From positions 496,001-560,000 of the forward strand of contig NZ_RBLG01000001.1 of assembly GCF_003634585.1 (NCBI RefSeq): 64,000 nucleotides of DNA. The letters run 5' to 3'. Positions 27,542-35,269 of the stretch are shown one piece after another. Position numbers and translations under genes: made by a program. Every line of letters starts with the position of its first letter. The first letter of the stretch is position 1. Below the pieces are notes generated by a model. It ran no database searches and was not told the origin of the DNA. It saw only the letters and a list, made by a program, of their open reading frames with translations. This stretch comes from Gillisia mitskevichiae (GTDB lineage: Bacteria > Bacteroidota > Bacteroidia > Flavobacteriales > Flavobacteriaceae).

Positions 27542-28273
27542 CTAAAGAATATCTGCAGTGATGGTTCGTTCCACTTTCGCAATAATGCTACTTGCATCAT
27601 CAGAATTTGCCAATATTGGTTGATGGATCTTCATTTTAATATTATGACCAATACCTAAAGGAAAACTCCCATATTCAAACAACTTCCATGAATTATTGAT
27701 GGTGATAGGCACCACCAACGCATGAGGCATTTTTTTGAGCATGATCTGTAAACCAGTTTCAGCAAATTTCTTTGGTCTTCCATCCCTACTGCGTGTGCCT
27801 TCAGGAAATATTACTGCGGAATAGTTATTCTTATTTAGATAATCTGCAAATTTTGAGATCGTAACAACCGCTTGCTTAGGGTCTTTTCTATCTATAAGAG
27901 CAGAACCTCCATGCCTAAGATTATATGAAATCCCAGGGATCCCTTTACCTAACTCTTTTTTACTAATGAATTTTGGATAATGTTTTCTAAGATACCAAAT
28001 GATGGGTGGAATATCATAGAGGCCTTGATGATTAGAAACGAAAATGCAAGGCACATCTGTTGGGATATTATGCTGGTTGTCTACTGTAAAAGTTGTTCCT
28101 AAAATATTTAGACATCTCATTAGTGTGAGATTAAAAATATCTACAGATCTTTTATGTGCTTCCTTTCCAATAAAAGTAAAGCAGAACCATTGGATTCCGT
28201 GAAATACCACTAAAGTTAAAAAGAAAAAAAAGTAAGATAAAATCGAAAGAGGATATGCGAGTATTTTCTTCAT
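27542..28273 (-). CDS. 1-acyl-sn-glycerol-3-phosphate acyltransferase (PlsC family)
   Basis: The 243-residue membrane-associated enzyme would acylate lysophosphatidic acid in phospholipid synthesis. It has an N-terminal hydrophobic helix, the acyltransferase motif SNHQGLYD (HX4D) and FPEGTRSRDGRPKKF (phosphate-binding EGTRS). An ATG at 28294 gives seven extra residues, but a -7 promoter box (28292-28299, minus strand) overlaps it, so the ATG at 28273 is preferred. Confidence 0.9.
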   Translation of the reverse strand: MKKILAYPLSILSYFFFFLTLVVFHGIQWFCFTFIGKEAHKRSVDIFNLTLMRCLNILGTTFTVDNQHNIPTDVPCIFVSNHQGLYDIPPIIWYLRKHYPKFISKKELGKGIPGISYNLRHGGSALIDRKDPKQAVVTISKFADYLNKNNYSAVIFPEGTRSRDGRPKKFAETGLQIMLKKMPHALVVPITINNSWKLFEYGSFPLGIGHNIKMKIHQPILANSDDASSIIAKVERTITADIL

Positions 28274-28291
28274 CTTTATATAGAATTGAAG

Positions 28292-28299
28292 CAAAAATA
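28292..28299 (-). promoter_or_regulatory. -7 promoter element for the acyltransferase gene
   Basis: On the minus strand the sequence is TATTTTTG, a full match to TAnnTTTG. It would place the transcript start near 28285, about 12 nt before the ATG at 28273. Confidence 0.5.
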
Positions 28300-28420
28300 C
28301 ATTTTTATTGAACTATTAAAAACCTTTAATCCCTCATTGAAGGTTTAATTCCTCAAGCTCACTTTTAATTTATAAAAGTATTTTCCTATTCTTAGCTTTG
28401 TTATTACTTCCGAGGTGGAT

Positions 28421-28801
28421 CTAATCTATTTTAACGCAGTTGCCATCTATACAATTAATGTTTTGGGGAGGAGGGACAATACTGCAATCGCTTATTATCC
28501 CGTTTTGTTGATTGTATGTATCTTCAGCTTTGGTGTAATTATCTACTAGAGTTCTGAGTTTTACGGTATCTACATCTGAAGAAAAAACCAAATACCCCTT
28601 TGGGCCACCGCAAGCTTTACTTCCGTAGGCCATATAACTGCATTGCGAGCTATCGCTGCAATTTTGTGTGGCGACTAAATTAGTGATCGCTTCAAATTGC
28701 AAGTCTAGGTCTTTAGAGCTTATTTCCTGATCATCTTCAGAACGATCGCAACTCCCAGCCGTCCCTGCCAATAATAGCACCAGAATTAAAAATTTCATCA
28801 T
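28421..28801 (-). CDS. Small Cys-rich lipoprotein, unknown function
   Basis: The 126-residue protein begins with a lipoprotein signal (LLAGTAGSC, Cys18). The mature part has a spaced cysteine pattern: ATQNCSDSSQCSY, GSKACGGPKGYLVFS, ISDCS and NINCIDGNCVKID. The many cysteines suggest disulfides in the periplasm or on the surface. I do not recognise a named family, although similar Cys-spaced lipoproteins occur in Bacteroidota. It stands alone between the acyltransferase and bacilliredoxin genes. Confidence 0.6.
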   Translation of the reverse strand: MMKFLILVLLLAGTAGSCDRSEDDQEISSKDLDLQFEAITNLVATQNCSDSSQCSYMAYGSKACGGPKGYLVFSSDVDTVKLRTLVDNYTKAEDTYNQQNGIISDCSIVPPPQNINCIDGNCVKID

Positions 28802-28858
28802 TTATAGATTTTTCAGAATTAAAAATAAAGTTATCAAAAAATCAGCTAAATATAGCGT

Positions 28859-28891
28859 ATAAAAAAAGCCGATCTTATTAAGACCGGCTTG
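28859..28891 (-). terminator. Terminator of the bacilliredoxin gene
   Basis: On the minus strand AAGCCGGTCTT pairs with AAGATCGGCTT (one mismatch) around a 3-nt loop and is followed by a run of seven T. Confidence 0.75.
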
Positions 28892-28911
28892 AATTATTTA
28901 GAGATTTTGAA

Positions 28912-29322
28912 TTAACAAAACTCGTTGAAAGCACTTGTTAAGTTATCTGCGATCATTTCTGCAGGACGTCCTTCAATGTGATGACGCTCTAACATATGAA
29001 CTAATTCTCCGTCTTTAAATAAAGCCATACATGGAGAAGAAGGAGGAAAAGGGATCATATAACCACGAGCCTTATCTGTAGCCTCACTATCTACACCTGC
29101 AAAAACAGTTACTAGATTGTCTGGAGTTTTAGTGTTTTGTAAAGAGATACGAGCTCCTGGACGTGCATTAGCTGCAGCACAACCACAAACTGAATTCACA
29201 ACCACTAGAGTTGTTCCCTTTTTTTCCATGGCAGCATCTACATCTGCAACGGTATGTAATTCTTGAAAACCTATATTTGTAAGGTCTTCTCTCATTGGTT
29301 TAACTAAATCTGCTGGATACAT
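28912..29322 (-). CDS. Bacilliredoxin, BrxA/BrxB (YphP) family
   Basis: The 136-residue cytosolic thioredoxin-fold protein has the family's CGC active site (VVNSVCGCAAANARPGA, Cys46-Gly-Cys48), in place of CxxC. In Firmicutes such proteins remove bacillithiol from mixed disulfides; Bacteroidota homologues are thought to do the same or act on another low-molecular-weight thiol. The gene is monocistronic, with a -7 box at 29354-29361 and a terminator at 28859-28891. Confidence 0.9.
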   Translation of the reverse strand: MYPADLVKPMREDLTNIGFQELHTVADVDAAMEKKGTTLVVVNSVCGCAAANARPGARISLQNTKTPDNLVTVFAGVDSEATDKARGYMIPFPPSSPCMALFKDGELVHMLERHHIEGRPAEMIADNLTSAFNEFC

Positions 29323-29353
29323 ATATAGAGTTTTTATTATAATTTATAAAGGG

Positions 29354-29361
29354 CAAAGATA
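29354..29361 (-). promoter_or_regulatory. -7 promoter element for the bacilliredoxin gene
   Basis: The minus strand reads TATCTTTG, a full match to TAnnTTTG, about 32 nt upstream of the ATG at 29322. Confidence 0.55.
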
Positions 29362-29474
29362 CAAATTAAGTTTAGCTCTGCATATCTCAATTTCCTATAT
29401 GCTAATAGGTTCTTCTTATAGATGAGATAAAGAAGTTTATAAGATATGGCCTGTCTTATACTTATTCAAAATAG

Positions 29475-29482
29475 TATATTTG
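29475..29482 (+). promoter_or_regulatory. -7 promoter element for the TerB-DnaJ gene
   Basis: TATATTTG matches TAnnTTTG and lies 21 nt before the ATG at 29504. No clear TTG is seen at 19 nt spacing. Confidence 0.5.
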
Positions 29483-29503
29483 CCTCTTATCAAGTAGGAA
29501 TTT

Positions 29504-30235
29504 ATGTTTAAATGGATATTAGCCTTTGCTGGCTATATGTTTTTCAGATACCCGGGAGCAGTACTTGGGTTTATATTAGGAACTGTAATAGATAATTGGA
29601 ATCGTTCTTCAGGCGGATTTAACTCGGTTTTTAAAACTGAAAGCAATTCTGTGTCGCCAGGCGATTTTGAATTGAATCTTCTTTCATTAGCTTCTTTAGT
29701 TATAAAGGCAGATGGGCAAGTGTCTCAATCTGAAATGGATTATGTGCGCACCTATTTTGTGCGCGCTTATGGGAAGGAGCGTGCAAATGCCACTTTTCGT
29801 ACTTTTAATGAAGTTATTAAGAATAGGGAGATCTCTGCGCAGCGCATAGGTGTATATCTTCAACAGCGTACAAAATATGAGGTGAGATTACAGATCTTAC
29901 ATTTCTTATTTAACATTGCAAATGCAGATGGAAATGTTTCTAATTCTGAATTGTCACAACTCCAATCTATCGCAGGATTTTTAGCTTTAAACACTAGAGA
30001 TTTTGAAAGTATAAAAGCAATGTTCTTTAAAAGTGCCGATAATGCTTACAAGATCCTAGAGATCGAAAAATCTGCTACAGATGCGGAAGTAAAGAAGGCA
30101 TTTAGAACCATGGCAAAGAAATACCATCCAGATAAGCTACAACATATGGATGAAGCTTACAGAAATGGCGCTGAAGAAAAATTCAGAATGGTTCAGGAAG
30201 CTTACGAAAGCATTCAAAAGGAAAGAGGGATATAG
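29504..30235 (+). CDS. DjlA-like co-chaperone: TM segment, TerB domain, J domain
   Basis: The 243-residue protein begins with a membrane-embedded glycine-rich helix (FAGYMFFRYPGAVLGFILG). A TerB-type helical domain follows (about 50-170, LASLVIKADGQVSQSEMDYV and FNIANADGNVSNSEL). The C-terminal J domain (about 180-243) has KKAFRTMAKKYHPDKL, including the HPD tripeptide that stimulates DnaK. This order is that of DjlA, an inner-membrane J protein facing the cytoplasm. The partner substrates are unknown. Confidence 0.88.
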   Translation: MFKWILAFAGYMFFRYPGAVLGFILGTVIDNWNRSSGGFNSVFKTESNSVSPGDFELNLLSLASLVIKADGQVSQSEMDYVRTYFVRAYGKERANATFRTFNEVIKNREISAQRIGVYLQQRTKYEVRLQILHFLFNIANADGNVSNSELSQLQSIAGFLALNTRDFESIKAMFFKSADNAYKILEIEKSATDAEVKKAFRTMAKKYHPDKLQHMDEAYRNGAEEKFRMVQEAYESIQKERGI

Positions 30236-30241
30236 TAGCTG

Positions 30242-30721
30242 TTATTTTGATAGAATTCTATAGAGTTGTTCTACATTCAAATATTGAAAATAACGTGCGG
30301 TAGCCTTAAAGTTTTCATCTAAAAGGACAAGAGCTGGTAATGAAAATGCTCTATTTTTTTGTCTCGCCATTAACATAGGGATCTGGTGTATGGGGTTTCT
30401 TCGGTTAGCCCTTTCGTTCACAAATAGTTGCTCTCCGAAATAGATAGTATCGGTAGTTTCTACATTCATCTTTACGGCATAATAATCCTTATTTAATTTC
30501 TGAATAATTTTTGGATCGGTAAACACCTCTTTTTGCATTCGTATACATGGTCCACACCAATCTGCATAAAAGTCTATAAAAACCTTTTTAGGACTTAGCA
30601 TCAGGGAATCTTGCAATTGTTCAAAATTGAGCCAGGTCACCTGTTTATCATTTTGTGAAAAAGCTGAACTACCAAAAAATAAAAAACAAAATGGAAATAA
30701 AATTAAAAGGACTTGTTTCAA
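30242..30721 (-). CDS. Secreted thioredoxin-family protein
   Basis: The 159-residue protein has a signal peptide (residues 1-23, FGSSAFSQ) and a thioredoxin fold with FYADWCGPC (Cys56, Cys59), as in periplasmic DsbD-gamma/TlpA-like reductases. The cis-Pro region is visible as AFSLPALVLLD. It is co-transcribed with the upstream TonB receptor (3-nt gap), whose plug contains a CxxC pair, so the receptor may be one of its targets. That link is inference. Confidence 0.82.
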   Translation of the reverse strand: MKQVLLILFPFCFLFFGSSAFSQNDKQVTWLNFEQLQDSLMLSPKKVFIDFYADWCGPCIRMQKEVFTDPKIIQKLNKDYYAVKMNVETTDTIYFGEQLFVNERANRRNPIHQIPMLMARQKNRAFSLPALVLLDENFKATARYFQYLNVEQLYRILSK

Positions 30722-30724
30722 AAT

Positions 30725-33031
30725 TTATAAAGATTTAATTTTTAATCCAACAAAAATGGTTCGTGGCGCTGCAGGGCCATATATATAATTGCTATCGCGA
30801 TTTTTACCAATATCAAAATCCTCTTGATAACTGTTGGTTACATTTTTAACTCCTCCAGAAAGTTCCAAGCCCGTACTAATATTTGGCAAGTCAAAATCAT
30901 AGGCCATTCGAAAACTCAATTCTGTAAAAGTGGGTGTTACATAATATTCATCTACTAATTGACCTGTATTTTCCCCGCCGAAATGTGCAATATCCATATG
31001 ACCGGTATAAACCAAATTGGCACTCACATTCAATTTTTTAGTAGGTGAATAAGTAAGGGTTGCATATCCATAATCATTAGGAGTTCGCAAAAATTCACGC
31101 TTTACGGGAAGACCTTCAATATTTTCTACTGGTTCATCAAACAAACTGGATTGTATGGTGAAACCAGCCTCTAGTTCTAGTATGTAGTCATAATTGGTTC
31201 GGAATTCCATGGTAAAACCTTTAACCGTGGCTCCGCTGCCATTTCGCTTTTCAAAGCGTTCTCCAAATTGATCTTCACCTAGCGGATATTGATAAAAGGC
31301 GTCATCCAAATGAGTATAAAATCCTTCTAAGGTAAAACCGGCTATAAAATGCTCTGTGGCTTTGTCATAATTTATGGAAGCAGTGAAGCTATTTGAACGT
31401 TCTTCTTTCAAATCCTCTGCTAATGAGATCCTGGAAATTCCACCTCCAGCAAAGGCAATGTGCAAATCGGTATCAAAGGCTTGTGGCGCTCGAAAACCTG
31501 TACCCCAACCTAATCTAAATTGGGTTGTTTCCTTCAATTTATAGAGTAGGGAAGCACGGGGACTAAAAATAGCATAATTAACCAAATTGTGTTTGTCTAT
31601 ACGAAAGCCAGAAAGAAAATTCAGGTTCTTAGTGATATCCCAATCGTTCTGAACGAAAACACCTAAATTTCTTGTAGTCTGGTCTATTAGGTAATTGTAA
31701 GTGTCAATTTCATCGTACACTGCATCATAAACATATTCTGCTCCAGCAGTTAATACGGTCTTTCCGCCTAAGAATTTATCGAATCTCTGATTGTATTGAG
31801 TCCCACCTTGGTGCGTGGTTACTTCTGAAGTTCCGTAAGGTGGGGCTGCAAAAAAGACTTGTTTTTCTGCTTCTTCATCAGGTATTATTCCGGTATAATG
31901 ATCTCTATCTGTGCGTTGGCCACCATAATAAAGAATGAGAGAGCTTTTATCCTGGTTAAAATTGATTTGATAATCTAAACTTCCCATCAATACATTATGT
32001 GTTCGTTCTTCGCTTTGCTGTGCCAAATAAGCTGGTTTATCAACAATTTCACCTCCATAACGGTATTCATTTAGACTACTAACACTCAGTTCTAATTTCG
32101 AATCTTCAGAAGGAAGGTAAAAAGCATTTACACCAAAAGAATTATCTTTTAACTGAGGTAGTTCAGAAAAATTATCAGCATTAGCATCGTAAGCTTCTCT
32201 TTTACGATTATTTACAAAGAAATTGGCACCTGCGTTATAATCCTCACTCACCACAGTTGCATTTCCGTTTATAAGGTTTTGATTAGCGCTTCCGTCTATA
32301 TTTTGAAAAGAGTAACCTAGGCTATAGGCATTTTTCTTTGGTATCTTGGTGATCACATTTACCGTACCTCCAATTGCGCTGGAGCCATAAAGTGCAGAGA
32401 CCCCACCGCGAACTACCTCTATACGTTCAATCATATTTACAGGAATTTGTTCTAAACCATACAAACCTGTTAACGGACTGAATATTGGGCGACCATTAAT
32501 GAGGATCTGCGAATAACCACCCTGCAAACCATTCATACGAATCTGGCTGTAATTACATGTTTGGCAGTTCATCTCTACTCGAAGACCCGGTTGAAAACGA
32601 AGTCCTTCAGAAAGGTCTGTAGCCACAACTTGCTCCAAGGTTTCACTGCTAATTAAATTCACGATAACTGGAGAGTCTGTTCTGCGCTTTTCTGTTCTGG
32701 TACCAGTAATCACCACTTCATCTAGAGCTTCATTGCCTTCTTCAAGATCAAAATTTAGCAGTTTGGTATTGCCTTCGGTTATGATGAAAGTTTTTGTAAG
32801 TGATTTATATCCTTGGGACTGGGCAACGAGGCTTATCTCCCCAGGAAAAATATTAAGTTGATACTTGCCATTAGCATCTGCATTTGTTCCCGATGCTCTT
32901 CCTTTTATGTAGATGGAAGCAAATGGAACGGGATTCCCCTTGGAGGTTACAGTACCAGAAACACTGGTTTCAATATCCTGCGCAAAGGAGAAAGAAGTAA
33001 TTAAAAACGTGCAGAGTATTAAGTATTTCAT
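30725..33031 (-). CDS. TonB-dependent receptor, probable metal/chelate uptake, with CxxC in the plug
   Basis: This 768-residue outer-membrane receptor has a signal peptide (SFSFAQ), a CarboxypepD_reg domain (about 20-100), a TonB-box-like stretch DEVVITGTRTEKR, a plug (about 120-235, IERIEVVRGGVSALYGSSAIGGTVNVIT) and a barrel ending LKIKSL. The plug carries MNCQTCNYSQIRMNGLQ (Cys156, Cys159). It is transcribed divergently from a DtxR-family metal regulator, with a 20-bp inverted repeat between them, and next to ZIP and Feo transporters. A metal or metal-chelate substrate is therefore likely, but the ion is not evident. A secreted thioredoxin follows in the operon. Confidence 0.87.
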   Translation of the reverse strand: MKYLILCTFLITSFSFAQDIETSVSGTVTSKGNPVPFASIYIKGRASGTNADANGKYQLNIFPGEISLVAQSQGYKSLTKTFIITEGNTKLLNFDLEEGNEALDEVVITGTRTEKRRTDSPVIVNLISSETLEQVVATDLSEGLRFQPGLRVEMNCQTCNYSQIRMNGLQGGYSQILINGRPIFSPLTGLYGLEQIPVNMIERIEVVRGGVSALYGSSAIGGTVNVITKIPKKNAYSLGYSFQNIDGSANQNLINGNATVVSEDYNAGANFFVNNRKREAYDANADNFSELPQLKDNSFGVNAFYLPSEDSKLELSVSSLNEYRYGGEIVDKPAYLAQQSEERTHNVLMGSLDYQINFNQDKSSLILYYGGQRTDRDHYTGIIPDEEAEKQVFFAAPPYGTSEVTTHQGGTQYNQRFDKFLGGKTVLTAGAEYVYDAVYDEIDTYNYLIDQTTRNLGVFVQNDWDITKNLNFLSGFRIDKHNLVNYAIFSPRASLLYKLKETTQFRLGWGTGFRAPQAFDTDLHIAFAGGGISRISLAEDLKEERSNSFTASINYDKATEHFIAGFTLEGFYTHLDDAFYQYPLGEDQFGERFEKRNGSGATVKGFTMEFRTNYDYILELEAGFTIQSSLFDEPVENIEGLPVKREFLRTPNDYGYATLTYSPTKKLNVSANLVYTGHMDIAHFGGENTGQLVDEYYVTPTFTELSFRMAYDFDLPNISTGLELSGGVKNVTNSYQEDFDIGKNRDSNYIYGPAAPRTIFVGLKIKSL

Positions 33032-33046
33032 GAAAATTTATTTTTA

Positions 33047-33054
33047 CAAATATA
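33047..33054 (-). promoter_or_regulatory. -7 promoter element for the TonB receptor gene
   Basis: The minus strand reads TATATTTG (full match), 16 nt upstream of the ATG at 33031. The expected -33 position falls inside the inverted repeat at 33062-33081. Confidence 0.55.
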
Positions 33055-33061
33055 TAATTAA

Positions 33062-33081
33062 TTTTTAGACTACTCTAAAAA
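33062..33081. promoter_or_regulatory. Candidate DtxR/MntR-family operator between divergent genes
   Basis: TTTTTAGACTACTCTAAAAA is a 20-bp inverted repeat with 18 of 20 positions symmetric. A further TTTTTTTAG half-like sequence follows at 33085-33093. It overlaps the -33 region of the TonB receptor promoter and sits about 50 nt upstream of the DtxR-family gene, fitting metal-dependent repression of both. Confidence 0.5.
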
Positions 33082-33132
33082 TAGTTTTTTTAGAATAAAA
33101 AATGTAGTTTAGCAAGATTAAAACATGAGTTT

Positions 33133-33789
33133 ATGTTCAGCCTCTCTGAAGAAAATTATTTAAAAGCGATCTTTCATCTGGAAAGGTCATTTCCAACAGG
33201 CGTTAGTACCAATGCTTTGGCAGAAGAAATGAGTACGAAAGCTTCTTCTGTTACAGATATGATCAAGAGATTATCTGAGAAAAAATTGGTGGCTTATAAA
33301 AAATATCAAGGTGTAAAACTTAGCAAAATTGGTAGAGAAGCAGCTGTAGATATAATTAGGAAACATCGTCTTTGGGAGGTGTTCTTGGTTGATAAACTAG
33401 GATTTGCTTGGGATGAGGTACATGAAGTCGCAGAACAATTGGAGCATATTAAATCTGATAAATTAATAAAAGAACTTGATAGATTTCTAGATTTTCCGAA
33501 ACGGGATCCTCACGGGGATCCTATTCCGGATTCAAAGGGGAATTTTGCAATCTCTAACAAAGTACTCTTAGCCGAATTGAAGAAAGGAGAGTCTGGAATT
33601 TGTATTGGTGTTAAAGATTCTACGCCAGAATTCCTGCAATACTTAGATAAAAATAATATTGCTTTAGGAAAAGAGATTAGCATCTTAGAAATAGAATCCT
33701 TTGATCAGTCAATGTTGATCAACTTAAATGGCAAAGAACTAAAGATCTCTAATGTGATCTCAAGTAATTTATATATAAAAACTTCTTAA
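33133..33789 (+). CDS. DtxR/MntR-family metal-dependent repressor
   Basis: The 218-residue regulator has an N-terminal winged helix (SLSEENYLKAIFHLERSF; TKASSVTDMIKRLSEKKLV), a metal-binding/dimerisation domain with HRLWEVFLVDKLGF, VHEVAEQLEHI and FPKRDPHGDPIP, and a C-terminal FeoA-like SH3 domain (about 145-218). That is the full-length DtxR/IdeR layout. Such proteins bind Fe(II) or Mn(II) and repress uptake genes. It is co-transcribed with a ZIP transporter (2-nt gap) and divergent from a TonB receptor. Confidence 0.92.
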   Translation: MFSLSEENYLKAIFHLERSFPTGVSTNALAEEMSTKASSVTDMIKRLSEKKLVAYKKYQGVKLSKIGREAAVDIIRKHRLWEVFLVDKLGFAWDEVHEVAEQLEHIKSDKLIKELDRFLDFPKRDPHGDPIPDSKGNFAISNKVLLAELKKGESGICIGVKDSTPEFLQYLDKNNIALGKEISILEIESFDQSMLINLNGKELKISNVISSNLYIKTS

Positions 33790-33791
33790 CT

Positions 33792-34616
33792 ATGATGAAC
33801 GATATTATCGCCTATCTTGAAAGTATAGATCCTATATTAGCCGCTTTATATGCTACCCTATTTACTTGGGGGGTCACAGCACTTGGGGCTTCATTAGTTT
33901 TTTTCTTTAAAAAAATGAACCGAGCCTTGTTCGACGGAATGTTGGGCTTTACGGGCGGGGTAATGGTTGCAGCAAGTTTTTGGAGTTTGTTGGCACCTGG
34001 AATAGAGATGAGTCCTGGAGAAGGATTTATTAAAGTAATGCCAGCTGCTATTGGCTTTTTTCTTGGAGCACTCTTTATTTTTGGTTTAGATAAAATTTTA
34101 CCTCACTTACATGTAAATTTCAAGATGGATGAGAAAGAGGGTATTAAAACTCCTTGGCATAAATCTGTACTCTTAACCTTAGCAATAACTTTGCATAATA
34201 TTCCTGAAGGATTAGCAATTGGGGTTCTATTTGGTGGAGTAGCTGCAGGATTTGATGGTGCTACCATTGGAGGAGCTGTAGCTTTGGCAATTGGTATAGG
34301 TTTACAGAATTTTCCTGAAGGTTTTGCAGTAGCAATGCCGCTAAGAGGACAAGGCTTAAGTAGGTGGAAAAGTTTTAATTACGGGCAGCTTTCTGCTGCA
34401 GTAGAGCCTATCGCTGCTGTTTTAGGAGCATGGGCGGTAATGACGTTTCAGCCAATCTTACCTTATGCGCTTGCTTTTGCTGCAGGAGCAATGATCTTTG
34501 TGGTTGTAGAAGAGGTGATCCCAGAATCCCAGCGAGATAAATTTACAGATATTTCTACAATGGGCTTTATAGGAGGTTTTATACTCATGATGACTTTGGA
34601 CGTTGCTTTGGGCTAA
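33792..34616 (+). CDS. ZIP-family metal transporter
   Basis: The 274-residue inner-membrane protein has eight predicted TM helices. TM4 contains the ZIP signature LHNIPEGLAIGVLFGG and TM5 has QNFPEGFAVAMPLRG, both metal-site helices of the family (one HNIPEG, one NFPEG as in ZupT/GufA-type members). A His-containing loop (PHLHVNFKMDEKEG) lies before TM4. It would import Zn, Fe or Mn. It follows the DtxR-family repressor gene by 2 nt, so it is likely under metal control. Confidence 0.92.
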   Translation: MMNDIIAYLESIDPILAALYATLFTWGVTALGASLVFFFKKMNRALFDGMLGFTGGVMVAASFWSLLAPGIEMSPGEGFIKVMPAAIGFFLGALFIFGLDKILPHLHVNFKMDEKEGIKTPWHKSVLLTLAITLHNIPEGLAIGVLFGGVAAGFDGATIGGAVALAIGIGLQNFPEGFAVAMPLRGQGLSRWKSFNYGQLSAAVEPIAAVLGAWAVMTFQPILPYALAFAAGAMIFVVVEEVIPESQRDKFTDISTMGFIGGFILMMTLDVALG

Positions 34617-34664
34617 ATTTTGCAACATTCAAATGTATTTAGAGTCTTTAAATTAAAATAGAAT

Positions 34665-35072
34665 ATGAAATATTACTTTGCTTTTATTTTTGCCTTATTC
34701 CTAAGTTCATCTTATGCTCAAGAAAAGGATTCAATAGTAAATTTTAATGCAGAGCTCGATCTTGGAGAGTTATTTTCTTTTGATAATAGATCCATTCAAT
34801 TTAAAAAGGTGATCTCAGATTCTAGATGTCCCACAGATGTTACCTGTATTTGGGCTGGGGAAGCAAAAGTCTTAATTGCAGTAATGCAGAATGGAAGACA
34901 AGTAGAGGAAAAGATCATTTCTTTAAAACAAACCAAAGGATTTAGTTTTGGGCTCTCCGATTCAAAAAATAGTTATTCCTTGGACGCCCTAGATCTATAT
35001 CCTTTCCCAAAATCTACCCACAAAATAGCAGATTCAGAATATTGCTTAAAGATTCGGCTTAGTAAAAGTTAA
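34665..35072 (+). CDS. Small secreted protein with CPxxVxCxWxG motif, unknown function
   Basis: The 135-residue protein has a signal peptide (residues 1-18, SSSYAQ). The only strong marker is DSRCPTDVTCIWAGEAKV, a two-cysteine motif seen in many small secreted bacterial proteins of unknown role, probably forming a disulfide. It is 48 nt after the ZIP gene, so it may belong to the same unit. Confidence 0.62.
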   Translation: MKYYFAFIFALFLSSSYAQEKDSIVNFNAELDLGELFSFDNRSIQFKKVISDSRCPTDVTCIWAGEAKVLIAVMQNGRQVEEKIISLKQTKGFSFGLSDSKNSYSLDALDLYPFPKSTHKIADSEYCLKIRLSKS

Positions 35073-35081
35073 AATGAGTGG

Positions 35082-35231
35082 TTAACTACAACCACATCCT
35101 GAAACTCCACATGCTTTTTCGGCTTCCTTTTTAGTTTTTAGAAACGCTGGCTTCCACACAAATTTTGTGATCACATATCCAACAGCGATCAAAAACGTGA
35201 TAAATACTAGTATGTTTTGTAATACGTCCAT
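35082..35231 (-). CDS. FeoB-associated small Cys-rich membrane protein
   Basis: This 49-residue protein has one N-terminal membrane helix (NILVFITFLIAVGYVITKF), a basic stretch (KTKKEAEKA) and a C-terminal cysteine cluster ACGVSGCGCS. The layout matches the small Cys-rich proteins often encoded downstream of feoB in Bacteroidota. It starts 39 nt after the feoB stop on the same strand. The cysteines may hold Fe(II) or an Fe-S cluster during import; the exact role is unknown. Confidence 0.82.
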   Translation of the reverse strand: MDVLQNILVFITFLIAVGYVITKFVWKPAFLKTKKEAEKACGVSGCGCS

Positions 35232-35269
35232 GATACTTAATTAAGTCGGTTTACAATTATAATCTTACA

